A stretch of 64,000 nt of DNA from [Haemophilus] ducreyi (GTDB taxonomy: Bacteria > Pseudomonadota > Gammaproteobacteria > Enterobacterales > Pasteurellaceae). Made by a program: the position numbers and the translations under genes. The notes under the pieces are model-generated. The model did not search any database. It saw nothing but the letters and a program-made list of their open reading frames with translations, and was not told the origin of the DNA. The stretch covers positions 1-64,000 of the forward strand of contig NZ_FOJC01000001.1 in the NCBI RefSeq assembly GCF_900109315.1, in the 5' to 3' direction. Shown piece by piece: positions 18,065 through 27,382 of the stretch (position 1 is the stretch's first letter; every line of letters starts with the position of its first letter).

Positions 18065-18634
18065 TTAAATTTTTGTTATTTCAAAATGCGCTAAGTTAAT
18101 TTGAGCTGTCGTGCCATAGAATCCGCCTAATGCTTGGCGGAGCTTTTCTGCTCGTTTGGGTAAGTAACCACGATTAGCATATATTTTCACTTGCTGATAA
18201 ACTGCTTTTTTAAAGGCACTATTATCGCCAGCGTTGCCAGATAAATTATCGGCACTGGCAAAATAGCGAAAACCTGCGGCAGTGGCTAATATCCATTCAA
18301 TGGCTTGTGGTTTAACTTCAACGGCTTCAAATTCTCGTTGTTGTTCAGCTGATCTGCCGTCAGGCTCATACCAATAGCCAAAATCTTCTAATTGCCGGCG
18401 AGCGGTTCCTGCTACCAGCCAATGCGCAATTTCGTGTAAAGCACTGCTGTAATAGCCATGCGCAAATAAAATAACATGATATGGACGATCGGATGGGGCG
18501 TTATTTTCTGCGCGATAGGCCGGTAAATAGATCGGATAATCGCCGCCTTTGGCTAAACGGGTGTTGTATTCTTGGCTAAAGCAATCGTTAAAAATTCGGA
18601 TAATATCTTCGATTTTATGCAGTTCTTCTGTCAT
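18065..18634 (-). CDS. epmC: Elongation factor P hydroxylase EpmC
   Basis: Formerly YfcM. Hydroxylates the beta-lysyl-lysine on EF-P, the last step of the EpmA/EpmB/EpmC modification. The 189-residue protein has the metal-binding HEIAHW motif (about 67-72) and the conserved LEDFGYWYEPDGRSAEQQREFE stretch that marks this family. It starts 47 bp after dsbD on the same strand, so the two are probably co-transcribed. Confidence 0.93.
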   Translation of the reverse strand: MTEELHKIEDIIRIFNDCFSQEYNTRLAKGGDYPIYLPAYRAENNAPSDRPYHVILFAHGYYSSALHEIAHWLVAGTARRQLEDFGYWYEPDGRSAEQQREFEAVEVKPQAIEWILATAAGFRYFASADNLSGNAGDNSAFKKAVYQQVKIYANRGYLPKRAEKLRQALGGFYGTTAQINLAHFEITKI

Positions 18635-18681
18635 TTATTATTCCGTGTTGTATATACATAAAAAAGTGGTATTCCAATTTA

Positions 18682-20403
18682 TTATAAGCCATTTAACCAA
18701 GCCAAAAACTGATTGGCGGTTAGAAAGCCGGTAATCCTTGCGTTGGTCATTTCGTGGCCATTTTCATCAAAAAATAAAATGGTGGGTAAGCCTAAAACAT
18801 TGAAACGTTTCATTAAAGCGGTATTTTCTGCGGAGTTTTTGGTCATATCAATTTGTAATACTGCCATAGTGGCTAATTGTTGTTGTACTTGTGGGTCAGT
18901 AAAAGTGTATTTTTCAAACTCTTTACAAGCAACACACCAATCGGCATATAAATCTAGCATGACTTTTTTACCTTGATAAGCGGTCAGTTTTTGCTCTAAT
19001 TCGGTCAAAGAGGTAATTTTTTCCATTGCTAAGTGCGGTGTAGTTGGTTGAGCCGTGTTAGAGGTGGTTTGCCAAACGAGATTTGCCCAAGGATAAGCAG
19101 TTAATCCAAAAGCGATAAATAATAAGATTCTGACCGCTTGTTTGAGTATGGTTGAATAGTTTAGGCTACTAATTAACCAACCTAAAAATGCTAGCGCTAG
19201 CGTTGACCATAAAAAGGGTTCGTAATGGCTTGGTAAAATGCGACTGATTAAAAAGATGGGTAGTGCGAGCATAACAAAACCAAAGGCGGTTTTGACTTTG
19301 AATAGCCATTCGCCTGATTTTGGTAGAGTTTGGTTACCAAATACGGTAATTAAAATGAGTGGTAGCCCCATTCCTAATGCGAGCAAATAAAGTGCTAAAC
19401 CGCCGATAAGTAAATTGCCACTTTGTGCAACATAAAGTAGTGCTCCAGACAGTGGCGCGGAAGTACAAGGCGAAGCAACTAAGCTAGCAATAATACCCAT
19501 GATAAAGACATTGCCAACTGCACCACCTTGTTGTTGTTGGCTTAACGCGTTTAACTTTTGTTGCCAAGTATTTGGTAAGCGAATTTCAAATAGGCCAAAC
19601 ATAGAAGCCGCTAAAAGAGTAAATAAAACCGCTAAGCTAATTAATACGGCTGGACTTTGTAATGCCACTTGAAAAGGTAAACCAATGGCTACAACAGTCA
19701 AACCAAGTAAGGTATAGGTTAATGCCATTCCTTGTACATAAGTAAAACTGAGTAACAATGCCCTGCTAGTATTAGGCCGATTTTTATGGCCGATGACGAT
19801 TGCAGAAAGTAAGGGTAGCATTGGTAACACGCAAGGGGTAAAGGCTAAGCCAATGCCTAGCAAAAGAAATCCAAAAATTGACAAATAATTGTTGGATAAA
19901 TTTTCCGCTAATTCCGTTTGCGGTGCATTTGGCGTGGCGATAGTAGAAGGTAAAGCGGCTGAATTAGCACTATTATTGACCTGTAAAGATGGATTAAGAG
20001 GGATAACCCTTGTTTCTGGTGGATAGCAAAAACCTTTGGTACAACCTTGATAACGTATTTTAAGACTTGGGTTTTCTTTTAGATCAGTCAATTTAACCGG
20101 TAATTTTAGTTGATCACGAAAAATAGCCACTTCTCCAAAAAATTCATCTTGATATTTCTCAGCCGTCGGAAAAGTAACGTCATCAAGCGTCGCATTTTGT
20201 GCACTAAGCTGAATTTCTTTTTGGTATAAATAATAACCATCAGCAATTTGCCAATGCAGTTGTAGTTGGCCATCTTGTTGGCTGGAGCTGAAGATAAATG
20301 CTTCAGCAGCAGTTAAATATTGTGGTTTGTTGTTAAATAAGCCTGCTTGTACATTGCACACTAACAGTAAGCTACTCAACAATAGAAAAAAACGTTTTAA
20401 CAT
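18682..20403 (-). CDS. dsbD: Thiol:disulfide interchange protein DsbD
   Basis: Moves reducing power from cytoplasmic thioredoxin to periplasmic partners such as DsbC and the cytochrome c maturation thioredoxin CcmG. The 573-residue protein has three parts: a periplasmic N-terminal domain with C121 and C126 (CTKGFC), an eight-helix membrane domain with C191 (FTPCVLPM) and C313 (SPCTSAP), and a C-terminal thioredoxin-like domain with CVAC at 490-493. A signal peptide covers about 1-20. All six redox cysteines are present. The ccm genes at 1361-6447 depend on this electron path. Confidence 0.96.
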   Translation of the reverse strand: MLKRFFLLLSSLLLVCNVQAGLFNNKPQYLTAAEAFIFSSSQQDGQLQLHWQIADGYYLYQKEIQLSAQNATLDDVTFPTAEKYQDEFFGEVAIFRDQLKLPVKLTDLKENPSLKIRYQGCTKGFCYPPETRVIPLNPSLQVNNSANSAALPSTIATPNAPQTELAENLSNNYLSIFGFLLLGIGLAFTPCVLPMLPLLSAIVIGHKNRPNTSRALLLSFTYVQGMALTYTLLGLTVVAIGLPFQVALQSPAVLISLAVLFTLLAASMFGLFEIRLPNTWQQKLNALSQQQQGGAVGNVFIMGIIASLVASPCTSAPLSGALLYVAQSGNLLIGGLALYLLALGMGLPLILITVFGNQTLPKSGEWLFKVKTAFGFVMLALPIFLISRILPSHYEPFLWSTLALAFLGWLISSLNYSTILKQAVRILLFIAFGLTAYPWANLVWQTTSNTAQPTTPHLAMEKITSLTELEQKLTAYQGKKVMLDLYADWCVACKEFEKYTFTDPQVQQQLATMAVLQIDMTKNSAENTALMKRFNVLGLPTILFFDENGHEMTNARITGFLTANQFLAWLNGL

Positions 20404-20521
20404 AGATCACTCAATCAAGGAAAAAGAGTTCGAATTGTAATACAAACTGCTAGTCGCAAGCAAAAAAGGATTGATCGTTGATGTGTGTTTTAGCGTATTA
20501 AACAGTAATAATGTGTTAATT

Positions 20522-20550
20522 GCGGCAAATCTTTATGGAAAAATTGCCGC
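20522..20550. repeat. Inverted repeat after yrbG
   Basis: GCGGCAA (20522-20528) and TTGCCGC (20544-20550) around a 15-base loop, 15 bases after the yrbG stop codon. It may end the yrbG transcript but lacks a clear T-run. Confidence 0.4.
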
Positions 20551-20565
20551 TTATGTTGAGGAGTT

Positions 20566-21528
20566 TTAAATTGCAGTGTTAAGTAAATAAAGGGTATAGG
20601 CCAAATAACAGCTAAAGAGAATAGCCCCTTCTAAGCGGGTGATTTTGCCCGGTTTTTTGTTTAGGCTAAGAGAAAATAAAAACAGCAATAATGTTAAGGC
20701 TAACATCACTAACATATCACGAGAAAAGACAGCGTCTTCAACTTGCATTGGCTCAACCGCACCGGCAGTACCAACGACCGCAAGCGTGTTGAATAAGTTT
20801 GAGCCCACAATATTACCTAATGCCAAGTCAGATTGACCTTTGCGAGCAGCAATAATCGAAGAGGCTAATTCAGGTAGTGAAGTACCTACGGCAATAATCG
20901 TTAATCCAATAACTAAATCGCTTACTTGAAACTGATGAGCGATTTCTACCGCTCCCCAAACCAATAAACGTGAACTCGCCATTAGTGTTAGTAAGCCAAC
21001 AACGATCCAAAACAGTGATTTTTTCAGTGGCATATTTTCTGTCTCTAATGGCGCGATTGTGGCTAAACGGTCTTGTTTATTGACCACACCTATCCAAATC
21101 GTCCAACCAATATAAAATACAAAAATAATCAATAAAATGATCGCTTCTAGTTGGGTAACTTTTGCATCAATTAAGAAATAAGCAGAAATAAGTGTAATAG
21201 CAATGAGAATCGGCAATTCTTTTTTGATAACTTCAGACGCCACAATAATGGGTTTAATGAGCACTGTAATGCCTAAAATTAAGGCGATATTAGTGATATT
21301 TGAGCCGTAAGCATTGCCTAATGCAATGCCAGATACACCATTTAATGCCGAAGAAGCGGAAACAATCATTTCTGGCGAAGATGTTCCTAAACCAACAATT
21401 AAAATACCAATCAAAAGAGGCGACATTCCAAAATGACGTGCAGAAGAGGCAGCGCCTTCAACAAATTTATCAGCACTCCAAACAAGTAATATTAAGCCAA
21501 TCAAGATCGCAAGTGAAGCAGAGAGCAT
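20566..21528 (-). CDS. yrbG: Calcium/sodium:cation exchanger YrbG family
   Basis: Inner-membrane exchanger of the CaCA superfamily, about 320 residues and ten helices. The two alpha-repeats are clear: GLGTSSPEMIVSASSA...ALGNAYGSN (about 46-77) and AVGTSLPELASSIIAA...ALGNIVGSN (about 213-245). The acidic residue in each (E of SSPEM and SLPEL) is the cation ligand of the family. ATG at 21528 has AGGA seven bases upstream and is preferred to a start 15 bases further out. The ion actually carried cannot be told from sequence. Confidence 0.9.
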   Translation of the reverse strand: MLSASLAILIGLILLVWSADKFVEGAASSARHFGMSPLLIGILIVGLGTSSPEMIVSASSALNGVSGIALGNAYGSNITNIALILGITVLIKPIIVASEVIKKELPILIAITLISAYFLIDAKVTQLEAIILLIIFVFYIGWTIWIGVVNKQDRLATIAPLETENMPLKKSLFWIVVGLLTLMASSRLLVWGAVEIAHQFQVSDLVIGLTIIAVGTSLPELASSIIAARKGQSDLALGNIVGSNLFNTLAVVGTAGAVEPMQVEDAVFSRDMLVMLALTLLLFLFSLSLNKKPGKITRLEGAILFSCYLAYTLYLLNTAI

Positions 21529-21635
21529 AGTTTTTCCTGTCAAATTTAAAGCGCTATAGTATAGGCTAAATTTTAATAAACGCTAATGATTGATTATTTA
21601 TGCAACATTTTTTACAGATTTTATCAAAAAATAAC

Positions 21636-21664
21636 TTGCATAATTATGCATTAAAATTTAATAT
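21636..21664 (+). promoter_or_regulatory. Promoter of artPIQM
   Basis: TTGCAT (21636-21641), a 17-bp spacer and TAATAT (21659-21664). The predicted start is near 21671, 26 bases before artP. Both elements are covered by predicted ARG boxes. Confidence 0.7.
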
Positions 21665-21671
21665 AAATTCA
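21637..21671 (+). promoter_or_regulatory. Tandem ARG boxes (ArgR operator)
   Basis: Box 1 is TGCATAATTATGCA (21637-21650), a perfect palindrome with two differences from the core TGAATWWWWATTCA. Box 2 is TTAATATAAATTCA (21658-21671), with one difference. Their centres are 21 bp apart, the usual spacing of paired ARG boxes. Box 1 covers the -35 and box 2 the -10, so arginine-bound ArgR should repress the arginine uptake operon. Confidence 0.7.
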
Positions 21672-21696
21672 TTTTAAAAATAGGGAATTTATTCAA

Positions 21697-22440
21697 ATGG
21701 CTATTCGTATTCAGCATGTTAATTTTTTTTATGGTATTAACCAAGCGCTATTTGATATTAATGTAGAAATTGAAAAAGGGGATACCGCGGTGCTGTTAGG
21801 GCCTTCTGGCGCAGGTAAAAGCACCTTAATACGAACACTTAATCTAATGGAATTACCCGCTTCCGGCAAATTAGAAATTGCACAACATAAATTCAATTTA
21901 TCGGCTAAAACAGATGCCAAGGAAATTGCATTATTACGCAAAGAAGTGGGTATGGTGTTTCAGCAATATCATTTATGGCCACATTTGACAGTTATGCAAA
22001 ATTTGATTGAAGCGCCAATCAAGGTATTAGGGCTTTCTAAGCAAGAAGCGATCACGCGAGCAAAACAGCATTTGCTTCGTTTACGGTTAAATGAATTTGC
22101 CGATCGTTTTCCATTACAGCTTTCGGGAGGGCAACAACAGCGTGTGGCAATTGCACGTGCGTTAATCATGCAACCAAAAGTATTGTTATTTGATGAACCA
22201 ACCGCGGCATTAGATCCTGAAATTACGACTCAAGTCGTGGATATTATTAAAGAATTACAAAATACCGGCATTACTCAAGTGGTCGTTACCCATGAAGTAG
22301 GTGTGGCGAGAAAGATAGCAACTAAAGTGGTTTATATGGAGAAAGGTAGCGTTATTGAACAAGGCGATGCAACTTGTTTTGAACAACCAAAAACAGTTCA
22401 ATTTGCTCATTATCTTTCCCATTCGTGTAGCAGTATATAA
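21697..22440 (+). CDS. artP: Arginine ABC transporter ATP-binding protein ArtP
   Basis: ATPase of the arginine importer. 247 residues with Walker A GPSGAGKS (about 35-42), Q-loop [13 protein letters not shown], signature LSGGQQQR (about 142-149) and Walker [14 protein letters not shown]. This polar-amino-acid subfamily is always paired with a substrate-binding protein and two permeases, which follow here in the order artP-artI-artQ-artM. First gene of the operon. Confidence 0.93.
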   Translation: MAIRIQHVNFFYGINQALFDINVEIEKGDTAVLLGPSGAGKSTLIRTLNLMELPASGKLEIAQHKFNLSAKTDAKEIALLRKEVGMVFQQYHLWPHLTVMQNLIEAPIKVLGLSKQEAITRAKQHLLRLRLNEFADRFPLQLSGGQQQRVAIARALIMQPKVLLFDEPTAALDPEITTQVVDIIKELQNTGITQVVVTHEVGVARKIATKVVYMEKGSVIEQGDATCFEQPKTVQFAHYLSHSCSSI

Positions 22441-22466
22441 ATTTAACGATGATAAAGGACCGTATT

Positions 22467-23186
22467 ATGAAAAAATTATTATTAGCTTCTGTGTTAAGTG
22501 TCAGTACATTGTCATTAACCGCAAAAGAATTAACGTTTGCGATGGAGCCAACGTATCCGCCTTTTGAAGTAACCAATCAACAAGGCAAAATTTTGGGATT
22601 TGATGTTGATATTGCGAATGCAATTTGCCATGAAATTCAAGCTACATGTCATTTTAAAGGGCAAGCATTTGATGCTTTGATTCAAGCGGTCAAACAAAAG
22701 CGGATTGATGCAGCCATTTCTGCGATTGATATTACAAATGCACGAATGAAGCAAGTCGCATTTACTCATACATATTATGATAGTTCAGCTAGTTTTATTG
22801 CTATAAAAGGAAAGGCGGATTTAGCCAAGGCTAAAAATATAGGTGTGCAGAATGGCACTACTTTTCAGCAGTATGTCGTGGCGGAAGCTAAGCAATATGT
22901 AGCTAAATCTTATAATTCTTTGCAAGATGCGGTGTTAGATTTAAAAAATGGTCGAATTGATATGATTTTTGGGGATAGTGCAGTGTTAGCAGATATGTTA
23001 TCAAAAGATCAAGATCTTAATTTTGTTGGCGATAAAGTGACTAATGAAAAATATTTTGGTAATGGTGTCGCTATTGCGGTTAATAAAGCCAATATGACAT
23101 TAGTCGATGAATTAAATCGAGGTTTAGCCACAATTAAAGCGAATGGCACTTACCAAAAAATCTATGACAAATGGATGACTAAATAA
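22467..23186 (+). CDS. artI: Arginine-binding periplasmic protein ArtI
   Basis: Periplasmic receptor of the importer. 239 residues with a signal peptide ([19 protein letters not shown]), then a family 3 solute-binding domain beginning [15 protein letters not shown] and containing [11 protein letters not shown] and [25 protein letters not shown] at 22467 has AAAGGA eight bases upstream and gives a proper signal peptide, unlike the frame start at 22449. Arginine specificity is inferred from operon order and the ARG boxes. Confidence 0.92.
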   Translation: MKKLLLASVLSVSTLSLTAKELTFAMEPTYPPFEVTNQQGKILGFDVDIANAICHEIQATCHFKGQAFDALIQAVKQKRIDAAISAIDITNARMKQVAFTHTYYDSSASFIAIKGKADLAKAKNIGVQNGTTFQQYVVAEAKQYVAKSYNSLQDAVLDLKNGRIDMIFGDSAVLADMLSKDQDLNFVGDKVTNEKYFGNGVAIAVNKANMTLVDELNRGLATIKANGTYQKIYDKWMTK

Positions 23187-23190
23187 GCTT

Positions 23191-23862
23191 ATGTTTACAG
23201 AATATTTTCCGCTTCTTTATAGTGCTACTTTGGTAACATTAGGTTTAGCGGTCTGTTCACTGCTAGTTGGTTTATGTTTATCGATTTTGTTTGTTGCATT
23301 AGAAATGAATAAACAAGCATTTATTCGCCAACCGACTACGGTGTTTCTTACATTATTACGCGGGCTACCTGAAATTTTAGTGGTATTACTTATTTTCTTT
23401 GGTTCGACAGAATTAGTGGAAAAAATAACCGGTGAGTATGTCGAATTTAGTGCATTTGGCTGTGGGGTGTTGGCATTGTCACTTATTTTTGCGGCCTATG
23501 CTTCACAATCATTACGTGGTGCTATTCAAGCGGTGCTGAATGGTCAATGGCAAAGTGGTGCCGCTTTAGGGCTGAGTCGTGGCTATACTTTTTGGCATAT
23601 TGTGATGCCACAAGTTTGGCGCCACGCGTTACCGGGGTTAAGTAACCAATGGCTAGTTTTGCTAAAAGATACCGCATTGATCTCTTTAATTGGTGTAAAT
23701 GATTTAATGCGTCAGACGGATTTAATTAATACCAATGAACATCAGCCTTTTACTTGGTATGGTTTTTCAGCCTTAATTTATTTAGCTATCACGCTGATAA
23801 GTCAAGTGATCATCGCTAAATTAGCACAGCATTTTACGCGTTTTGAGAGAGGGGAAAATTGA
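23191..23862 (+). CDS. artQ: Arginine ABC transporter permease ArtQ
   Basis: First inner-membrane permease of the arginine importer. 223 residues, about five helices, with the permease EAA-type loop GAALGLSRGYTFWHIVMPQ (about 129-147) that docks on ArtP. It starts 4 bp after artI, and its TGA overlaps the artM ATG, so translation is probably coupled. Confidence 0.92.
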   Translation: MFTEYFPLLYSATLVTLGLAVCSLLVGLCLSILFVALEMNKQAFIRQPTTVFLTLLRGLPEILVVLLIFFGSTELVEKITGEYVEFSAFGCGVLALSLIFAAYASQSLRGAIQAVLNGQWQSGAALGLSRGYTFWHIVMPQVWRHALPGLSNQWLVLLKDTALISLIGVNDLMRQTDLINTNEHQPFTWYGFSALIYLAITLISQVIIAKLAQHFTRFERGEN

Positions 23863-24545
23863 TGTTTCAAGATTATTTTTTGATCATTGCACAAGGTATT
23901 CCAACGAGTCTTATGCTGACAGCAGCCGCCTTAATGACCGCTTTTATTTTAGCGGTGTTTTTTACTTTTTTGCTTGCAATGGGAAATCAGTGGCTGAAAA
24001 TGCTTATAAATAGTTATTTAATGCTTTTCACTGGCACGCCGTTATTAATCCAGTTTTTTTTAATTTATTATGGGCCTGGTCAGTTTAAATGGATCACTGA
24101 AAGTGTGGCTTGGCAATTTTTATCAGATGCTTGGTTCTGTGCGGTATTGGCATTAGCGCTAAATAGTGCTGCGTATTCTACACAGCTATTTTATGGAGCG
24201 CTAAAAGCGGTGCCAAAAGGGCAATGGCAAGCTTGTTCAGCTTTAGGGTTAAGTCGTTTAGATACCTTGAAAATTATGATTCCATATGCATTACGCCGAG
24301 CATTACCTTCGTATAGTAATGAAATTATCTTGGTTTTTAAAGGCACCTCATTAGCTTCCACGATCACCTTATTAGATATAATGGGTTATGCTCGCCAGCT
24401 GTATGGGATAGAGTATGATGCTTTAGCTATTTATGGTATAGCGGGACTAATTTATTTAATAATTACCGGTATTATGACGTTTATTTTACGTAAAGTTGAA
24501 ACTAGGGTCTTGGCTTTTGAAACGTTTTCGACCGCAAAATCGTAG
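23862..24545 (+). CDS. artM: Arginine ABC transporter permease ArtM
   Basis: Second permease, forming a heterodimer with ArtQ. 227 residues with the coupling loop ACSALGLSRLDTLKIMIPYA (about 124-143). The ATG at 23862 overlaps the artQ stop (TGATG) and is preceded by GAGAGGGGAAA; a TTG three bases earlier is less likely. Last gene of the operon, followed by a palindromic terminator. Confidence 0.92.
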   Translation: MFQDYFLIIAQGIPTSLMLTAAALMTAFILAVFFTFLLAMGNQWLKMLINSYLMLFTGTPLLIQFFLIYYGPGQFKWITESVAWQFLSDAWFCAVLALALNSAAYSTQLFYGALKAVPKGQWQACSALGLSRLDTLKIMIPYALRRALPSYSNEIILVFKGTSLASTITLLDIMGYARQLYGIEYDALAIYGIAGLIYLIITGIMTFILRKVETRVLAFETFSTAKS

Positions 24546-24571
24546 TCTATGAATTTGGTGAATCTTCAAAC

Positions 24572-24596
24572 TAACCAAGCGCTTGGTTATTTTTTG
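24572..24596 (+). terminator. Terminator of artPIQM
   Basis: TAACCAAGC and GCTTGGTTA form a perfect palindrome at 24572-24589, followed by TTTTTT. It lies between the convergent genes artM and recN. Confidence 0.88.
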
Positions 24597-26276
24597 TTAT
24601 GGCAATGTAGCTAAATCTAGCATTTCTTGGGCATTGGCTAATGCTGTATCGGTAATCTGACTACTACCTAATAGCCTTGCCAAAGATTGCACACGTTCGG
24701 CTTGGGTTAATAGCGTCATCTTAGTTTCAGTTTGATTATTTTCTACCACTTTTTGCACATTAAAATGGTGATTGCCATAACTTGCCACTTGCGGTAAGTG
24801 GGTTACACATAATACTTGGCATTTTTGGCCTAGTTGGCGTAATAATTTACCCACAGTTGTTGCAGTCGGCCCACTAATGCCTACATCGACTTCATCGAAA
24901 ATAATAGTTGGGGTAGAGAGTTTATTAGCGGTTAATACTTGCACTGCTAGTGAAATACGTGACAGTTCACCACCAGATGCAATTTTTGCAAGTGGTTGAG
25001 GCGGTTGGCCTAAATTACTTTGTAAATTAAACGTGACAAAATCTGCACCATTTGCTGAGAGTTTTTGTGGATCGTGTTGGATATTAATAAAGAATTGACC
25101 ATTTTCCATGGAAAGATGTTTTAATTGCTTGGTAACTTGTTCCGCTAGCTTTTCGGCGGATGCTAACCGTTGTTGATAAATGGTATCTGCTAATGTTAGG
25201 CATTGTTGGTAAGCATTTTCTTCCGCTAAAATAAGTCGCGCTTCATTTTCTTCAACATTGATTAGTTTTTTGAGTTCTGTTTGCAACGTGTTATGCTGTC
25301 GCCATAAGTTTTCTGGCGTGACGTAATGTTTTCTAGCTAATTGAATCGTTTTACTAATACGTTCATCTAAGATACTTAAACGCTCTGGATCTTGCTCGAT
25401 CTTATTTGCCAATACGCTTACCTCTGAATTGGCTTCTTGTACTTGAATGAGGGCCTCATTCAACATCATTAAAGCGGATTGATATTGTGTATCCATTTCA
25501 ACTAAATTTTCTAAGTGACGAACCGCTTTATATAACATTTGTTCTACATTGGGTTCATTTTCATTCAATAACGCGGTGACCGTTTGCGATAAATTTGTTA
25601 GCTGTTCTGCATTTGATAAACGGTTATGTGTTTCTTCCATTTCTTCAAATTCGCCTTGTTTAATGGCAAATTCATTTAATTCATCCACTTGATATTGGAG
25701 CAATTGCTTACGTGATTCATTTTCTTGGCATTGTTGATGAAATGTGTTCACTTGTTTATGCAATTTTTTCCAAGCAAGATATTGTGTACTCATTTGATTT
25801 AGCAATGAATGCAAACCAGTATAATTATCTAATACTTCTAATTGGTATTCATTTTTCAGTAATAATTGCGGGGCATGTTGTCCATTTAAATGGATTAAAT
25901 ATTGCCCTAATTCTCTTAATTGGGAGATCGGCAATGGTCGGTTATTAACGAATGCTTTTGAGCGGCCTTCTTGATTAATCATTCGCCTTAAAATACATTC
26001 TTGCGGATTATCGTCATCAAGTAATTCGTGTTGCTTCAGCCATAAATAAGCAGGGCTAGCAGGTTGCATTGAGAAAGTCGCAATAATATCAGCCTTATTG
26101 GCACCATTACGAATCATACTGCTTTCCGAGCGATAACCTAAACATAAACTTAACGCATCAATAGCAATAGACTTGCCCGCTCCGGTTTCTCCTGTAATTA
26201 CAGACATTCCTTCATTTAAGTCGAGGGTAAGGTGATGGACTATCGCAAAATTATTTATAGTGAGTTGGTTAAGCAT
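24597..26276 (-). CDS. recN: DNA repair protein RecN
   Basis: SMC-like ATPase that helps repair double-strand breaks. 559 residues with Walker A GETGAGKS at 29-36, a long central coiled-coil region (about 150-370), and the C-terminal signature ASGGELSRISLAVQVL with Walker B TIIFDEVDVGISG. ATG at 26276 is chosen over 26294 because the conserved N-terminus MLNQLTINNFAI begins there. Two LexA-type boxes sit upstream, so it should be induced in the SOS response. Confidence 0.96.
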   Translation of the reverse strand: MLNQLTINNFAIVHHLTLDLNEGMSVITGETGAGKSIAIDALSLCLGYRSESSMIRNGANKADIIATFSMQPASPAYLWLKQHELLDDDNPQECILRRMINQEGRSKAFVNNRPLPISQLRELGQYLIHLNGQHAPQLLLKNEYQLEVLDNYTGLHSLLNQMSTQYLAWKKLHKQVNTFHQQCQENESRKQLLQYQVDELNEFAIKQGEFEEMEETHNRLSNAEQLTNLSQTVTALLNENEPNVEQMLYKAVRHLENLVEMDTQYQSALMMLNEALIQVQEANSEVSVLANKIEQDPERLSILDERISKTIQLARKHYVTPENLWRQHNTLQTELKKLINVEENEARLILAEENAYQQCLTLADTIYQQRLASAEKLAEQVTKQLKHLSMENGQFFINIQHDPQKLSANGADFVTFNLQSNLGQPPQPLAKIASGGELSRISLAVQVLTANKLSTPTIIFDEVDVGISGPTATTVGKLLRQLGQKCQVLCVTHLPQVASYGNHHFNVQKVVENNQTETKMTLLTQAERVQSLARLLGSSQITDTALANAQEMLDLATLP

Positions 26277-26298
26277 AAAAAATACCTGTAACAATATA

Positions 26299-26339
26299 TT
26301 CTGTATAGATATATAGTACTACTGTTTTTTTAAACAGTA
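26299..26339 (-). promoter_or_regulatory. LexA boxes over the recN promoter
   Basis: Box 1 (26320-26339) is CTGT-N8-ACAG with full TA flanks on both sides and matches the LexA consensus almost perfectly. Box 2 (26299-26318) keeps one CTGT arm, with ATAG in place of ACAG. Read on the minus strand, TTTACT (26336-26341), a 17-bp spacer and TACTAT (26313-26318) form the promoter. Box 1 covers the spacer and the -35, box 2 the -10. Confidence 0.8.
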
Positions 26340-26381
26340 AAGACATTTGCTAAAATATTTATTATTTAGACCGCTTGGATA

Positions 26382-26413
26382 TAAAAAATCCTCATTGATT
26401 GCTCAATGAGGAT
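26382..26413 (-). terminator. Terminator of the murG-to-lpxC operon
   Basis: ATCCTCATTGA (26388-26398) pairs perfectly with TCAATGAGGAT (26403-26413) around TTGC. On the minus strand the stem is followed by six T. It lies just after lpxC and ends the division/cell-wall transcript. Confidence 0.9.
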
Positions 26414-26431
26414 CTGTATGTTTAGATTCGA

Positions 26432-27352
26432 TTAAATAAATACTTGTTCACCAATCTGGTAACCTTGAGGTGCTTGTTGCGTACCATTAAATGTTACAAA
26501 TTCCCAAGCATTTTTATTCGCTAATACAGCACGTAATAATTTATTATTCAAGCCATGACCAGATTTATAAGCGGTAAATTCACCGAGAATATTATAACCA
26601 CACATAAATAGATCACCAATTGAATCAAGCATTTTATGTTTTACCAACTCATCTTTATAGCGTAAACCTTCTTCATTTAAGATTCGATATTCATCTAATA
26701 CAATCGCATTATCTAGGCTACCACCTAATGCTAGCCCCATAGATTGCAAATATTCAACATCTTTCATAAATGTAAATGTTCTAGCACGGCTAATATTATG
26801 GATAAAATTTTCAGCAGATAATTCCATATTGAAATGGCGGACATCTTTGCTGATCATTGGGTGATTAAACTCAATGGTAAAATCTAATTTTAAGCCATTA
26901 TTGTAAGGTTTTAATTCTGCCCATTTATCACCATCTTCTATTCGAACGGTTTGCTTAATGCGGATAAATTTTTTCGGTGATTCTTGTTCTTCAATACCCG
27001 CATCTAATAAGAGATAAATAAATGGACTTGAACTACCATCCATAATAGGAACTTCTGGGGCATTGACTTCAATAATTAAATTATCAAGGCCTAATGCTGA
27101 AACAGCTGCATTTAAATGTTCTACTGTTGAAATGCGTACTCCATTATCGTTGATCATACAAGTACATAAAGTCGTATCCCCGACTAAGTTCGCATCTGCA
27201 GTAAAATAGACCGCTGGCGTTAAATCTGTGCGAGCGTAAATAATGCCGGTATTAGCAGGAGCAGGCCGTAAGGTTAACTTGACTTTTTGACCACTATGTA
27301 AGCCGATACCTGTAACAGTAGTTGCTTGTTTTAGTGTTCTTTGTTTAATCAT
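26432..27352 (-). CDS. lpxC: UDP-3-O-acyl-N-acetylglucosamine deacetylase LpxC
   Basis: Zinc enzyme for the committed step of lipid A synthesis. 306 residues. VEHLNAA carries the zinc ligand His79; the second metal and catalytic motif [10 protein letters not shown] lies near 238-247; SGHGLNN near the C-terminus is also conserved. It is the last gene of the cluster, 30 bp after ftsZ, its usual place in gammaproteobacteria. Confidence 0.97.
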   Translation of the reverse strand: MIKQRTLKQATTVTGIGLHSGQKVKLTLRPAPANTGIIYARTDLTPAVYFTADANLVGDTTLCTCMINDNGVRISTVEHLNAAVSALGLDNLIIEVNAPEVPIMDGSSSPFIYLLLDAGIEEQESPKKFIRIKQTVRIEDGDKWAELKPYNNGLKLDFTIEFNHPMISKDVRHFNMELSAENFIHNISRARTFTFMKDVEYLQSMGLALGGSLDNAIVLDEYRILNEEGLRYKDELVKHKMLDSIGDLFMCGYNILGEFTAYKSGHGLNNKLLRAVLANKNAWEFVTFNGTQQAPQGYQIGEQVFI

Positions 27353-27382
27353 AATTTGTCCTTATTTCCGCTTGAATAGCTG

